Both the position numbers and the translations under genes were made by a program. This document shows positions 1 through 8,914 of a stretch of DNA of 64,000 bases, one piece after another. Location: contig NZ_JAUSZK010000001.1 in assembly GCF_030817495.1 (NCBI RefSeq), positions 1 to 64,000 of the forward strand, given 5' to 3'. The stretch comes from Streptomyces sp. V3I7 (GTDB taxonomy: Bacteria; Actinomycetota; Actinomycetes; Streptomycetales; Streptomycetaceae). The notes under the pieces are model-generated. The model had not been told where the DNA came from. It did not search any database and saw only the letters and a program-made list of their open reading frames with translations. Every line of letters begins with the position of its first letter. Positions within the stretch are counted from its first letter, which is position 1.

Positions 1-573
1 CTGAAAACCCCGCACACTCTCACTGTCCTGCGTACGCACCTGGCGTTCGTCGCCGACGCGCGCCGACGCGGCGACGAGCACGGCCACCTGGACTGGACCC
101 CCGAGGTCTTCCACGCGATCGGCGACGGAGAGAAAGTCGTAGCCGACGCCGTCATGCACTACACCCTCATCGACAGCCAACAGCGGCGGAAACTCCGGGC
201 ATTCATCGAGATCGACCGCACCACGATGAGCAGCGAACGCCTGGCGGCGAAGCTGATCGAGTACGCCCGCCTGTGGTCGTACGAGCCGCAGCCCGTCGGC
301 CGACGGCGCCAGACAGACCGGCCCGGCTGGCTGCGCTGGTACCCAGTCTTTCCCCGGGTCCTCTTCGTACTCACCGGCGCTTCACGTCAGACGATGGACA
401 ACCGGATCAACGACCTCAAGGCCATGGTCACTCACCAACCGCTCGTAGCCGACCTGGCCCGCGAAGTTCCATTGGGGGCAGTCGTCCTGAACGACCTGGA
501 AGAACACGGCGCTACCTCCGACGTGTGGGTGCCACTGACTGGGGGCAAGCCCCGCCCGTGGACCGAACTGTGA
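1..573 (+). CDS. Replication-relaxation family protein, C-terminal part (5' truncated by window edge)
   Basis: The reading frame is open from the first base, so the gene begins upstream of the window and only about 190 C-terminal residues are seen. The visible part has the pattern of the actinobacterial replication-relaxation (Replic_Relax) family: an initial segment with HTLTVLRTHLAF, then FIEIDRTTMSSERLAAKLIEYARL, a nuclease-like core motif, and a hydrophobic PRVLFVLTGAS strand. Proteins of this family occur on Streptomyces plasmids and integrative elements next to transfer or Tad-like genes and are thought to act in plasmid replication or DNA relaxation. The family call rests on remembered motifs; the function is inferred. 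The stop at 571-573 is followed by 370 bases without a gene. Confidence 0.7.
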   Translation: MKTPHTLTVLRTHLAFVADARRRGDEHGHLDWTPEVFHAIGDGEKVVADAVMHYTLIDSQQRRKLRAFIEIDRTTMSSERLAAKLIEYARLWSYEPQPVGRRRQTDRPGWLRWYPVFPRVLFVLTGASRQTMDNRINDLKAMVTHQPLVADLAREVPLGAVVLNDLEEHGATSDVWVPLTGGKPRPWTEL

Positions 574-943
574 CACCACAGCACCCCGCCTGGCCGGGTA
601 AGGCACACCAGTCCCGTCTTGAAGGCCAACCATGAGAAGAACCGGCAGGCGAAGATCTCGTTCTTGTGAACGGAGGGAAGGTCGTCCGCGCGGAACTCGG
701 TCGGGTTCGTGTGCGGCCGGAACGAGCAAGCACACAGGACTACAAACCGACATCCGGTTCCGAAAGCGACCGGTGCAGCCCGAGTTGTAACGAGTGAACC
801 TACGGGGCAGGGAAGTTGACCGGCATGTACGTAACTTGCGACTGCGCACAAGCGTCACCGCAACTCAAACCAGTCGTCAGGCCTGGTTCCTCCGAGCGGG
901 AGTTGACTCAGCGGCTTCACACCACGTCACACGGGGAGACAAT
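574..943. other. Intergenic region before the Tad-like operon
   Basis: No convincing gene is seen here on either strand; the open frames are short and lack actinobacterial codon bias in the right phase. It probably holds the promoter of the operon that starts at 944. A GGGGAG ribosome-binding site lies at its right end (933-938). Confidence 0.4.
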
Positions 944-1564
944 GTGACACACACACCACGGCGCCCGATGAAAACCACCATCATCTGCGATCGTACTGTC
1001 CGCTTCCGAAACCGCGCGGTCGTAACTGTCGCATTGGGTGCCGCGCTAGTCCTGACCGCGTGCAGCTACTCCGATGGGCAGAGAAAGGCAGCCGAGACCT
1101 CCCCCGCGGTTTCAAGTACGCCTGCATCGCCGTCGGTTGACGCAACCCAGGCAGCGAAGGCAGAGGTGATTGCCAGCTACCGCGCCTACTGGAAAGAAGT
1201 CGAGCGGGTCTACGCCAACGCCAGCGTCGACGGAACGGACATTGCTACGTACGCGGCGAGCGCCGCCCTCGTACGGGCCAAGAGCGACAGTGAACGTCTG
1301 CGCGTGAACGGACGCCTTATCACAGGCACTGTCCGCGTCAACTATCCGAAGGCCACGGTCAACCTGAACCGGAAGATTCCCAACGCGAAGATCACCAGTT
1401 GCCTGGATGTTTCGCGGTGGAACCCCGTCGACAAAGACACCAAGAAGCCTGCCCCGCTGCCCTCGACGCGCATGACGAAATACATCACTGTCGCCACGCT
1501 CGAGCGGTGGGATGACCGATGGAAGGTCATCCGAGACGAGCCGCAGGCGGGTCGAGCATGCTGA
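944..1564 (+). CDS. Putative lipoprotein, first gene of Tad-like operon
   Basis: A 206-residue protein. GTG at 944 is chosen because GGGGAG at 933-938 is well spaced; ATG at 968 is an alternative. The N-terminus has a basic patch, a hydrophobic stretch (VVTVALGAALVL) and a lipobox LTAC, so it is probably lipid-anchored on the outer face of the membrane. The rest is a Ser/Pro/Thr-rich linker and a globular domain of the kind seen in small Streptomyces lipoproteins of unknown role (NTF2-like is possible but not shown). Its stop overlaps the next start, and it opens the pilus-like operon, so a surface role linked to that apparatus is inferred. Confidence 0.7.
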   Translation: MTHTPRRPMKTTIICDRTVRFRNRAVVTVALGAALVLTACSYSDGQRKAAETSPAVSSTPASPSVDATQAAKAEVIASYRAYWKEVERVYANASVDGTDIATYAASAALVRAKSDSERLRVNGRLITGTVRVNYPKATVNLNRKIPNAKITSCLDVSRWNPVDKDTKKPAPLPSTRMTKYITVATLERWDDRWKVIRDEPQAGRAC

Positions 1565-2430
1565 CCTGGCGACTTTCCCTCGGTTGTGCCAGCGGGTTGA
1601 CGGCCATCTCCTTGACCACCCCCGCTTCTGTTGCCGTAGGACCAAGGGAAGGTGGTGGTGTAGGAGCCTGCGACACGGTCTACGTGTGCGTGGACGCCAA
1701 CGCGCTGGGAGGTGGTGGCAGAGGTCGTTCCGGTAACGACCAAACGTCACGCAACAATGACAGCAACGACAAGAACAAGAATCCCGTCCAATGCAATTAC
1801 AAGCTTGCCGACCCGCAACCGCCGGCCGGCAGTCTCGATTGGGAAGGGCACAAGCCGGGCGACGGCGCTGTGTACGTGCAGACATGCCAGTACCTGGACA
1901 GTGCCCTGACCGTGGAGCGCATGGGCTGGTCGACTGAGTTGCCTCAAGCCCCCGCGGTCAACCCAGCCGCCCTCGCTCAACAGGCGGTGGACAAGATGCG
2001 GCTACTCGGTCCGGATATCGCGAGCCCGCGCGCGGCCGGGCGGTACACGGTGGGTGTGCCGATGTGGATGTGGGTCCACCGGAGCGCCGAGACCTACGGG
2101 CCGAACACCGCGTCGGCTTCGGCTGGCGGCGTGACCGTCACTGCGACCGCCAAGGTATCGAAGATCGTCTGGCAGATGGGCGACGGGACCTCCGTGACGT
2201 GCAACGGCCCCGGTACCCCGTACCAGGCCTCCGAGGGTATGGCGCAGTCGCCGACTTGCGGGCACGTGTATTCCAAGACGTCAGCCGGTGCCCAGGGCGG
2301 CAAGTACCAGGCCACCGCGACCTCGACGTGGACGATCGGCTGGCAGGGCGGCGGAGCGGCCGGCCAGCTCACCGAGAACCGGCAGAGCAATGTGCAGGTG
2401 GCAATCGGCGAGGTGCAGGTCGTCAGGTGA
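1558..2430 (+). CDS. Secreted protein of unknown function in Tad-like operon
   Basis: A 290-residue protein. ATG at 1558 overlaps the upstream stop (ATGCTGA), which argues for translational coupling. A signal peptide is visible (residues about 3-28, with a TPASVA cleavage region). The mature part is Gly-, Ser- and Asn-rich at first (GGGGRGRSGNDQTSRNNDSN) and then holds a beta-rich domain with WQMGDGTSVTCNGPGTPY and CGHVY, a PKD/ATP-binding-like pattern common in secreted Streptomyces proteins of tad clusters. The spaced Cys pair (TCNG, TCGH) may form a disulfide. No enzyme motif is visible. It likely acts outside the membrane with the adjacent lipoprotein. Confidence 0.7.
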   Translation: MLTWRLSLGCASGLTAISLTTPASVAVGPREGGGVGACDTVYVCVDANALGGGGRGRSGNDQTSRNNDSNDKNKNPVQCNYKLADPQPPAGSLDWEGHKPGDGAVYVQTCQYLDSALTVERMGWSTELPQAPAVNPAALAQQAVDKMRLLGPDIASPRAAGRYTVGVPMWMWVHRSAETYGPNTASASAGGVTVTATAKVSKIVWQMGDGTSVTCNGPGTPYQASEGMAQSPTCGHVYSKTSAGAQGGKYQATATSTWTIGWQGGGAAGQLTENRQSNVQVAIGEVQVVR

Positions 2431-2451
2431 CGCCGCCGAAAGGAAAGAACG

Positions 2452-3159
2452 TTGAGTAAGACCCGAGTACGTGTAGACGCGGCGGGCTCGACCGGAGTCC
2501 CTCAGCAGGGACGTGTGGCCGGACCGGTTACTCCCCCGCGGGTGTCGGCCCGGCGACGACGCCCCGGTGTCATCGCTCTGTCGTTGGCACTGATTGCCGC
2601 GGGAGGAGCCGGTGTCGCCGTCCTGCTGCTGCAGGTCGGCGACCGCATCGAGGTGGTGACCGTGGTGCGCGGTGTCCAGGTCGGCCAGGTGGTCACCGAG
2701 CATGACCTGGGCAAGGCCTCTGTCGCCCTGGACCCGCTCGTCACGGCAGTCCGCGGCAGCGACCTGGACTCGGTGGTGGGCAAGCGGGCCGCCGTCGAGC
2801 TCACGCCCGGTTCCCTGCTCTCGCCGTCTCAGGTGACGAAGGACAGCCTGGTGAAGGCCGGCGAGCAGTTGGTGCCGATCGGGCTCAAGCCGGAGCAGGT
2901 GCCGGCCACGGCACTGGTGCCGGGCCAGAATGTACAGCTGGTCCACGTCCCGGCCCAGGGCGAGACGGACACCGGCAAGACGTCCGACACGTCGCTGCAA
3001 CCCATCGACGGTCGGGTGGTGAAGGCCTCCAGCGCCGCGCCCGGCACCGGTGTGGTGGTCGTGGACGTCGCCACTACTGCGCAGGACGGCGCCACGGCTG
3101 CCGCATGGGTGTCGGCCGGTACCCTGCGCCTGGTCCTCGCTGCTCCGGGCGGTAACTGA
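2452..3159 (+). CDS. SAF-domain protein, CpaB/RcpC-like
   Basis: A 235-residue protein starting at TTG 2452 behind AAAGGAAA. It has a Pro/Arg-rich cytoplasmic N-terminus, one membrane helix at about residues 39-58 (VIALSLALIAAGGAGVAVLLL) and a SAF domain at about 65-125 (VVRGVQVGQVVTEHDL ... GSLLSPSQV). In Tad systems CpaB/RcpC proteins with this layout sit in the envelope and help assemble the pilus channel; actinobacterial versions lack an outer membrane partner. The gene lies 21 bases after the secreted protein and its stop overlaps the start of the CpaE-like gene (TGATG), so it is part of the operon. Confidence 0.8.
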   Translation: MSKTRVRVDAAGSTGVPQQGRVAGPVTPPRVSARRRRPGVIALSLALIAAGGAGVAVLLLQVGDRIEVVTVVRGVQVGQVVTEHDLGKASVALDPLVTAVRGSDLDSVVGKRAAVELTPGSLLSPSQVTKDSLVKAGEQLVPIGLKPEQVPATALVPGQNVQLVHVPAQGETDTGKTSDTSLQPIDGRVVKASSAAPGTGVVVVDVATTAQDGATAAAWVSAGTLRLVLAAPGGN

Positions 3160-3986
3160 TGGCTGTGATCGCGCTCGCGGGCTGCAGTGGCGCGCCCGGC
3201 GTGACCACGAGCGCTCTCTCCCTGCTGCTGTCCTGGCCGCTGGATCCGGGGCGGCGGATGGTCCTGGCTGAGTGCGACCCGGATGGTGGAGCCGTGCTGC
3301 ATGGTCTGCTGCAGGGCGGGCTCGGTGACCGGCACGGGCTGCGTAACATCTCTGTCGCCGCCCGTAGGGGCGAGTTCAGCGAAGCTTTCTGGCGGCAGTT
3401 GATCGACCTGACGAGCGAAGACGGCAACGGGAAGGCGCCGGGCGACCGGCTGCTGCTGCCTGGCATCAGTGACCCCGCGCAGTCGGCGAGCCTCGGCACG
3501 GTCTGGAAGATGCTGGCGCAGATGTTCCGCGGGATCGACGCCGAGACTCACCACGATGTCCTGGTCGACCTCGGTCGCCGAGGCGCGTACGGGCCCTCCG
3601 GGGTCTTGGCCGAGCAGGCCGATGCCGTGTTCGTGGTCGTCCGCAACACCCTGCGCTGCCTGCAATCAGCAGAGGCCCGCGTGCGCGCGCTGGAGGAGCG
3701 CGTCGGTGACGTCGGCCTGCTGATGATCAACGAGGGTCCGTATCCCGCAGGTGAGGTGCAGCGCGTTCTGCAGGTGCCGGTGGTCGCGACCCTCCCGTAT
3801 GCGCCGAAGGATGCTCGTGTGCTGTCCGATGGTGCCGAACAGCCGCGTCACTTCGCGAAGTCGCCGCTGATGAAGGCTGCCCGCACGGCCAGCACCGTGA
3901 TGGTCCAGCGGGCCGCCATGCGCCGGGCCCGACTCGATCCACGCGGCCTACACGCGGCGGGCGGAGAGGTGACCCGTGCACGCTAG
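3159..3986 (+). CDS. MinD/ParA-like protein, CpaE/TadZ type
   Basis: A 275-residue protein with the fold pattern of SIMIBI ATPases: an N-terminal strand and P-loop-like segment (LAGCSGAPGVTTSALSL, residues 6-22), VLAECDPDGG, VLVDLGRRG, a VFVVVRNTLRCL strand and LLMINEGPYP. In Tad systems TadZ/CpaE localises the assembly machine. The P-loop lacks the usual lysine of GKT/S (here GVTTS), so nucleotide hydrolysis may be lost. It is coupled to the genes on both sides (TGATG at 3157; the next gene starts inside its 3' end), in the usual tad order CpaB-CpaE-CpaF. Confidence 0.75.
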   Translation: MAVIALAGCSGAPGVTTSALSLLLSWPLDPGRRMVLAECDPDGGAVLHGLLQGGLGDRHGLRNISVAARRGEFSEAFWRQLIDLTSEDGNGKAPGDRLLLPGISDPAQSASLGTVWKMLAQMFRGIDAETHHDVLVDLGRRGAYGPSGVLAEQADAVFVVVRNTLRCLQSAEARVRALEERVGDVGLLMINEGPYPAGEVQRVLQVPVVATLPYAPKDARVLSDGAEQPRHFAKSPLMKAARTASTVMVQRAAMRRARLDPRGLHAAGGEVTRAR

Positions 3987-5463
3987 GCCCCTGCACCCCG
4001 ACCCCACGGTGGCGCCGCTGCCCCAGGCGTGGACGCAGCAGCCGAACAACGCGCCTGCCCCTGCCGGTGCTGCCTCGAGTGCACACGTACTCGGCGCGGC
4101 AGCTCCTCAGGTCACCGTCGACTACAGGATGGCCCGGGAGATTGCGTCCCAGGTCGCCAAGCAGCGCGAGGAGCTGCTCAAGACCAAGCCCGGCATGGAC
4201 CGGGCCAGCGAGGAGCAGCGCTGTCTGAACTGGATCGCCGAGGCCGTCGCGCTGTGGTCGGACGCCCACGCGATGACGCCGCAGGAAGACGAGGCGCTGC
4301 GGCGCGCGGTGTACGACCTTCTTTTCCGGGCCGGCCGGCTGCAGCCGTATCTGGATGACGAGCGGGTCGAGGACATCATCATCCAGGGTCCGCGCGAGGT
4401 GTGGCTCGACTATGGCGACGGCGAGCGTCGCAGGGTCGGCCCCATCGCGGAGTCAGAGGAGGAACTGCTGGAGCTGCTGCGGGGGTTGGCTCGCGGTTCC
4501 GGTCACAGTGAGCGCACCATCTCCACGGCGAACCCCACCCTTGCTCTGTCCCTGCAGGACGGCTCCCGCCTTCAGGCCATCACCGGGTTGGGTCCGATGA
4601 CCTATGCGGTCATCCGTCGGCACCGGGTCTCCCACGCCGATCTCGATGACCTGGTACGGCTGGGCACCATCGACCCGATCCTGCGTGAGTTCCTCGGTGC
4701 GTGCGTGCGCGCGGAGAAGAACATCATGATCGCGGGCAAGCAGAAGGCGGGGAAGACCACGCTGATGCGGGCGATGCTCAAGGAGTTCGACCGGGAGTGC
4801 CGCTTCGCGACCATCCAGACCGAGGACGAGCTGTTCGCCCACGCCAACGGCTACCACAAGCAGGTCGTCTCCCTGGTGGGGCGCGAGTCCAACGGCGAGA
4901 AGGACGTCACCGGGCGGGGCGCCGGCGAGGTCACGCTGCTGGACCTGATGCATCCGGCGCTGCGCATGTCGCTGGAGCGGATTGTGGTCGGCGAGGTCCG
5001 CGGCCCGGAGGTCGTCGCCATGATGCAGGCGTTGACGAACGGGTCGGGCGGCAACCTGTGCACTATCCACGCGCGTCGGCCGGACATCATCTTCGACCGG
5101 ATCGCCGAGCTGTATGCGCTCGCCCAGGAGAACCTTTCTGAACAGCTTGCCTACCGGCAGACCGCCAACGGTCTGGACTTCATCGTGTACGTCGATATGA
5201 CGGACGAGACGCGGATCGGCGGCCGCCGTCACCGCTATGTCTCCCATGTCCTGGAGCTGACCGGGATCGGCGAGAGTGGGCGGCCGGCTACCAACTCGGT
5301 GTTCTCTCCTGGTAGCGAGTTCGGTGAGTTGCGGGCGGTGCCGCGCATGGATCCGGGCTGCATCGACGACCTGCGCCGTGTGGGCTTCGACTCGGCTCTG
5401 CTGCAGCAGCCATATGGGGCGTGGCAGGCGCCGCTGCCGCTGAAGGTAGGGGTGAGCCGATGA
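3976..5463 (+). CDS. tadA: Type II/IV secretion ATPase, TadA/CpaF family
   Basis: A 495-residue motor ATPase of Tad/Flp pilus assembly. An N-terminal domain (residues 50-200) precedes the RecA-like core with Walker A GKQKAGKTT (about 254-262), an Asp box IQTEDE, the Walker B region LERIVVGEVRGPE and the His box CTIHARR. It hydrolyses ATP in the cytoplasm as a hexamer to drive pilin polymerisation through the TadB/TadC platform. GTG at 3976 lies inside the 3' end of the CpaE-like gene, and the stop overlaps the ATG of tadB (ATGA). Length and motifs are complete. Confidence 0.92.
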   Translation: MHARPLHPDPTVAPLPQAWTQQPNNAPAPAGAASSAHVLGAAAPQVTVDYRMAREIASQVAKQREELLKTKPGMDRASEEQRCLNWIAEAVALWSDAHAMTPQEDEALRRAVYDLLFRAGRLQPYLDDERVEDIIIQGPREVWLDYGDGERRRVGPIAESEEELLELLRGLARGSGHSERTISTANPTLALSLQDGSRLQAITGLGPMTYAVIRRHRVSHADLDDLVRLGTIDPILREFLGACVRAEKNIMIAGKQKAGKTTLMRAMLKEFDRECRFATIQTEDELFAHANGYHKQVVSLVGRESNGEKDVTGRGAGEVTLLDLMHPALRMSLERIVVGEVRGPEVVAMMQALTNGSGGNLCTIHARRPDIIFDRIAELYALAQENLSEQLAYRQTANGLDFIVYVDMTDETRIGGRRHRYVSHVLELTGIGESGRPATNSVFSPGSEFGELRAVPRMDPGCIDDLRRVGFDSALLQQPYGAWQAPLPLKVGVSR

Positions 5464-6410
5464 CCCTGCTGTTGGGGCTGTTGAGCGGCATGGCCGTCGT
5501 CGGCGGTCTGATCGGTGTCGTGGCGGGTCTGGTGGGAACGACCGCGCCGCGCAGGGCTTTCCTCCGCGAGCGCTGGCAGGCCCTGCGCGGTGGGGAGCAT
5601 CAAGGCGAGGACGTGCGCCTGCGCCGGCGGACCCTCACGGTCGTGTCCGTCGTGGTCTTCGTTGCCGTGTGGCTGGTCTCGGGGAATTTCGTCGGCGGTG
5701 TCCTGCTGGGCGCGGCCGTCGTCGGCGTGCCCTGGCTGATTTCTCCGGCGCAGATGGCTCAGGAGCGCATCGGCCAGCTGGAAGGCTTGAGCGAGTGGAC
5801 GCAGCGGCTGGCCGGCCTGCTCCGGCTGGGCATGGGTCTGGAACAGGCGATGATCACCAGCCGTCAGGGGGCGCCGGAGGAACTGGCCCCGCAGATCAGC
5901 AACTTGTCCGACCGGCTGCGGCTGGGGAGGCGGCCGCAGGGAGCGCTCCGCGCGTTCGCCGATGAACTGAACGATGTCACCGCGGACAAGGTGGTCGCCG
6001 CGCTCATTTTGTCGGTCAACGACCGCGGCCCGGGCTTGGCTCAGGCGCTGGAGGACCTGGCAGGCACGGTCCGCGAGGAGGTCGCCAAGAAGCGCGCGAT
6101 CGAGGCGGACCGTGCGAAGCCTCGGACCACGGTGCGGTGGATGACCATCATCACCGTCGGTGTCATGGTCGCCGGATTCTTCGTGCCGTCCTACACGAAG
6201 CCGTACGCGACGCTTCTCGGGCAGCTCGTCCTCGCCTTCCTGACGGCGGGGTTCGTCGGGGTGCTGGCCTTGATGCGGCAGTTGGGCTCGTTCCGCCGTA
6301 TCCCCCGTTTCTTGATCACTGACCCGACCAGCACGGTCCGACTGCCTGCGCCCACGCCGGGGCCGGACCTGCCGATGGCTGCCCTGGAGCCGGAAGGAGC
6401 CATCTCGTGA
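5460..6410 (+). CDS. tadB: TadB-like inner-membrane platform protein (T2SSF domain)
   Basis: A 316-residue protein with a TM pair at the N-terminus (about 3-28 and 60-95), a T2SSF domain in the middle (LEGLSEWTQRLAGLLRLGMGLEQAMITS ... ALILSVNDRGPGLAQALEDLA) and two C-terminal membrane helices after VRWMTIITVGVMVAG. TadB/TadC form the membrane platform that couples the TadA ATPase to pilin polymerisation. The ATG at 5460 overlaps the tadA stop (ATGA), and the 3' end overlaps tadC. Confidence 0.85.
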   Translation: MTLLLGLLSGMAVVGGLIGVVAGLVGTTAPRRAFLRERWQALRGGEHQGEDVRLRRRTLTVVSVVVFVAVWLVSGNFVGGVLLGAAVVGVPWLISPAQMAQERIGQLEGLSEWTQRLAGLLRLGMGLEQAMITSRQGAPEELAPQISNLSDRLRLGRRPQGALRAFADELNDVTADKVVAALILSVNDRGPGLAQALEDLAGTVREEVAKKRAIEADRAKPRTTVRWMTIITVGVMVAGFFVPSYTKPYATLLGQLVLAFLTAGFVGVLALMRQLGSFRRIPRFLITDPTSTVRLPAPTPGPDLPMAALEPEGAIS

Positions 6411-7291
6411 ACCTGCTCCCCGCCGTTCTCACCGGCGCCGCCATCGGCGTCGGCGTGGCGTTGCTGGTTCGGGAATTCCTGCAGCCTCAGCCCGCGTTGG
6501 GCCCGGCCCTGAAGCGCAGCGCTCCAGCCGCTCTGACGATGCCCGAACCGGAGCCTGACCGCGAGGAGGTGTGGGGCCGGTGGCTGCTGGCCCGCCTCGA
6601 GCGGGCCCCGGGCGTCCGGGTCCCCACCACGAGCCTGGCCCTGCTCGGGCAGGGGCCGGGCCAGTTCATGCTCAAGAAGATCGCGCTCGCTGCGCTGGGT
6701 CTGCTCAGCCCGGTGGTCGCGACGATTCCGTGGATCATCGCGGGCGTTGGCCTGCCGTTCTACGTGCCCGCCGGCGTCGGACTCCTCGTTGCGGGGCTGC
6801 TATTCATCACGCCCGACCTCGCGGTACGGGACCAGGCCAAGCGGGCCCGGGAGGAGTTTACTCACGCCCTGTCCGCCTACCTCGACCTGGTCGCGCTCAA
6901 GCGGGCGGCCGATGCCGGCCCCGCCGAGGCGCTGGAGAAGGCGGCCGAGGTCGGGGAGGGCTGGCCGTTTCTGTATCTGCAGGGCGCCCTGCGCCGGGCC
7001 CGGCTGGAGAAGATCCCGCCGTATCAAGCGCTCGCGGAACTGTCCGCCGAATACGACCTGCCGGTTCTGGACGACGTCGCCGACATCATGCGCGGCAGCG
7101 CCACCGACGGCGCGGCCGTCTACAAGGCGCTGCGGGCCCGTACCGCCGCGCTCAATGCCGAGTTGCTGGCCGGGCAGGCTGCGGAAGCGAACGCCGTCAG
7201 CGAGAAGATGACCGCGCCCGGGGCCTTGCTCGCCGTGTTGGTCATGTTGCTGATGGCGTTCCCGGCGGTGATCCGCATGCTCACCGTCTAG
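6407..7291 (+). CDS. tadC: TadC-like membrane platform protein (T2SSF domain)
   Basis: A 294-residue protein starting at GTG 6407 within the end of tadB. It has an N-terminal helix (AVLTGAAIGVGVALLV), two closely spaced helices at about residues 95-145, the cytoplasmic T2SSF segment (EFTHALSAYLDLVALKRAADAG ... YDLPVLDDVADIMRGS) and a C-terminal helix (LLAVLVMLLMAFPAVI). It pairs with TadB in the assembly platform. Transcription probably continues into the small pilin-like gene 37 bases downstream. Confidence 0.82.
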   Translation: MNLLPAVLTGAAIGVGVALLVREFLQPQPALGPALKRSAPAALTMPEPEPDREEVWGRWLLARLERAPGVRVPTTSLALLGQGPGQFMLKKIALAALGLLSPVVATIPWIIAGVGLPFYVPAGVGLLVAGLLFITPDLAVRDQAKRAREEFTHALSAYLDLVALKRAADAGPAEALEKAAEVGEGWPFLYLQGALRRARLEKIPPYQALAELSAEYDLPVLDDVADIMRGSATDGAAVYKALRARTAALNAELLAGQAAEANAVSEKMTAPGALLAVLVMLLMAFPAVIRMLTV

Positions 7292-7328
7292 ACCACCTCG
7301 ACTCACTGGTTTTCTGAAGGAGCAAGGA

Positions 7329-7553
7329 GTGCCGATCTTGATGCAGACCGCAGCCCTCACCTGCCGTGCCGTGCACTGGCTGACCACCCGTCTACACGAG
7401 GGCCTGGAGGAGGCCAAGCGTCGGCCGGACCGCGGGGACATCAGCATCACCACCGTCATCATCTGGGTGGCCGTCGTCGCCGGCGCTGTCCTGATCGCCG
7501 GGACCATCGCTGTCGTGATCTCCAAGTACAACGGCAAGCTCGCTGGAGTGTGA
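7329..7553 (+). CDS. Small single-TM protein, Flp-pilin-like
   Basis: A 74-residue protein with a long charged N-terminus (LHEGLEEAKRRPDRGD) followed by one membrane helix (TTVIIWVAVVAGAVLIAGTIAVVI) and a short basic tail. This is the layout of the mini-pilins of actinobacterial Tad clusters: the RGDIS segment just before the helix resembles a prepilin cleavage region. No prepilin peptidase is seen in the window. The start GTG 7329 follows AAGGAGCA. It sits in the expected place between tadC and the TadE genes. Confidence 0.7.
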   Translation: MPILMQTAALTCRAVHWLTTRLHEGLEEAKRRPDRGDISITTVIIWVAVVAGAVLIAGTIAVVISKYNGKLAGV

Positions 7554-8005
7554 TGTCTCGTTGCGAGCATCTGAAGGGCTGGTGGGCGGAGCGCAGATGG
7601 CGCGACGACCGCGGTGGCACTGCGATGCAAGACGACCGCGGTGACACTGCGATTCAGATGGCGATCATCTTTCCGTTCGTGCTGATCGCCACGGTGGCCG
7701 TCGTCCAGGTCTCCATGTGGTTTTACGCACGGCAGATCGCGCTGACCGCTGCCCGCGAGGGTCTCACCGCGGCCCGGGCCTACCAGTCGAGGCCGGCCGA
7801 CGGTGCGGACCAGGCACGGGAGGTGCTGGGCCGTACTGCGGGCGACAGCCTGACCGGATACAGCGTCTCTGCCAGCAGTAGCGGCCAGCGCGTACGGGTT
7901 CAGGTCTTGGGCTCCGCCATGTCGATGATCCCGGGCATCTCGGGCCTGCAGGTCGTCCAGTCAGCGTCCGGCCCGGTGGAGCGCTGGACCCTTCCGGGAG
8001 AGTGA
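7553..8005 (+). CDS. TadE-like pseudopilin
   Basis: A 150-residue protein. ATG 7553 overlaps the stop of the mini-pilin (TGATG). The N-terminal basic segment is followed by DDRGDTAIQ and one membrane helix (MAIIFPFVLIATVAVVQVSMWFY), then an extracellular domain starting ARQIALTAAREGLTAARAY, typical of the TadE/TadG family of minor pilins. The segment just before the helix is duplicated: DDRGGTAMQ and DDRGDTAIQ are encoded by adjacent 27-base near-repeats at 7604-7630 and 7631-7657. Two TadE-like genes in a row are usual in Streptomyces. Confidence 0.8.
   Translation: MSRCEHLKGWWAERRWRDDRGGTAMQDDRGDTAIQMAIIFPFVLIATVAVVQVSMWFYARQIALTAAREGLTAARAYQSRPADGADQAREVLGRTAGDSLTGYSVSASSSGQRVRVQVLGSAMSMIPGISGLQVVQSASGPVERWTLPGE
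7604..7657 (+). repeat. 27-bp tandem duplication inside TadE-like gene
   Basis: Two adjacent 27-base units differ at only three positions and are in frame, so they duplicate nine residues of the region before the membrane helix. The unit length is a multiple of three, so the frame is kept. Confidence 0.85.
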
Positions 8006-8463
8006 ACCAGGTGGCATACACGGCCCGTCGGGCTCGCAGGCTCGGGAGTGATGAGGGCAGCACCGCGATCGAGGCGGCCATCATCCTTCCGTCGCTGATC
8101 ATGTTCATCTGTCTGGCGATCACCGGCGGGCGCATCGTCACCTCCGGCGCGAAAATCGACGCGGCAGCCGAGGACGCGGCTCGGGAGGCGTCCATTCACC
8201 GCACGGCCGCGGCCGCCCAGCAGGCCGCGCAGACGGCGGCGGCCGAGTCTCTGAACGACCAGGGCATCACGTGCGCGTCCACCACCGTCGACATCAACAC
8301 CGGTGGTCTCAACGTGCCGGTGGGCCAGGTGGGAACCGTCACCGTGACCGTGACCTGCACGGTCGATCTCTCCGATCTGCTGCTTACGGGGGCACCGGGG
8401 GCCCACACCCTCACGTCGACGGCCACCTCGGTCGTGGACCAGTACAGGCAGCGGGGTAATTGA
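8002..8463 (+). CDS. Second TadE-like pseudopilin
   Basis: A 153-residue protein with the TadE signature: GSDEGSTAIEAAIILPSLIMFICLAI, a membrane helix at about residues 20-42, followed by ASGAKIDAAAEDAAREAS in the extracellular helix. The start is GTG 8002 overlapping the previous stop, or GTG 8011 three codons later, where GGGAG is better spaced. The mature part is a beta-rich domain with two Cys (ITCAS, VTCTV). It belongs to the pilus-like operon and is likely a minor pilin or tip subunit. Confidence 0.8.
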   Translation: MNQVAYTARRARRLGSDEGSTAIEAAIILPSLIMFICLAITGGRIVTSGAKIDAAAEDAAREASIHRTAAAAQQAAQTAAAESLNDQGITCASTTVDINTGGLNVPVGQVGTVTVTVTCTVDLSDLLLTGAPGAHTLTSTATSVVDQYRQRGN

Positions 8464-8914
8464 TGATCTCCCGTCCGGCAGGTCTGCGCCGAGCGCGGTT
8501 GGACGACCGGGGAGGCGTCACGGTGTTCGTCGCCGTCTGCGTCATCGCGCTGATCGGCATCATCGGCGTCGCCATCGACGGCGGCAGCAAGATGCGCGCC
8601 ACCGAACACGCCGACTACATCGCGGGCGAGGCCGCCCGGGCAGGCGGACAGGCCATCGACCCGACCAAGGCCATCAGCGGGGAAGGGACCGTCGTGAATC
8701 CGCAGGACGCAGTCGCCGCCGCCCAGGCCTACCTGCACTCCGCCCGTGCCACCGGCACCGTCACCGTCTCCGGCGACGGCAAGACCCTCAACGTCGTTGT
8801 CACCGGCTCCTACGACACGAAGTTCTTGTCCGTGGTGGGGATCGGCTCGCTGTCGACGACCGGCCGCGGCAAGGCCACCCTCCTGCATGGCGTCACCGCT
8901 CCCGAAGGAACCTG

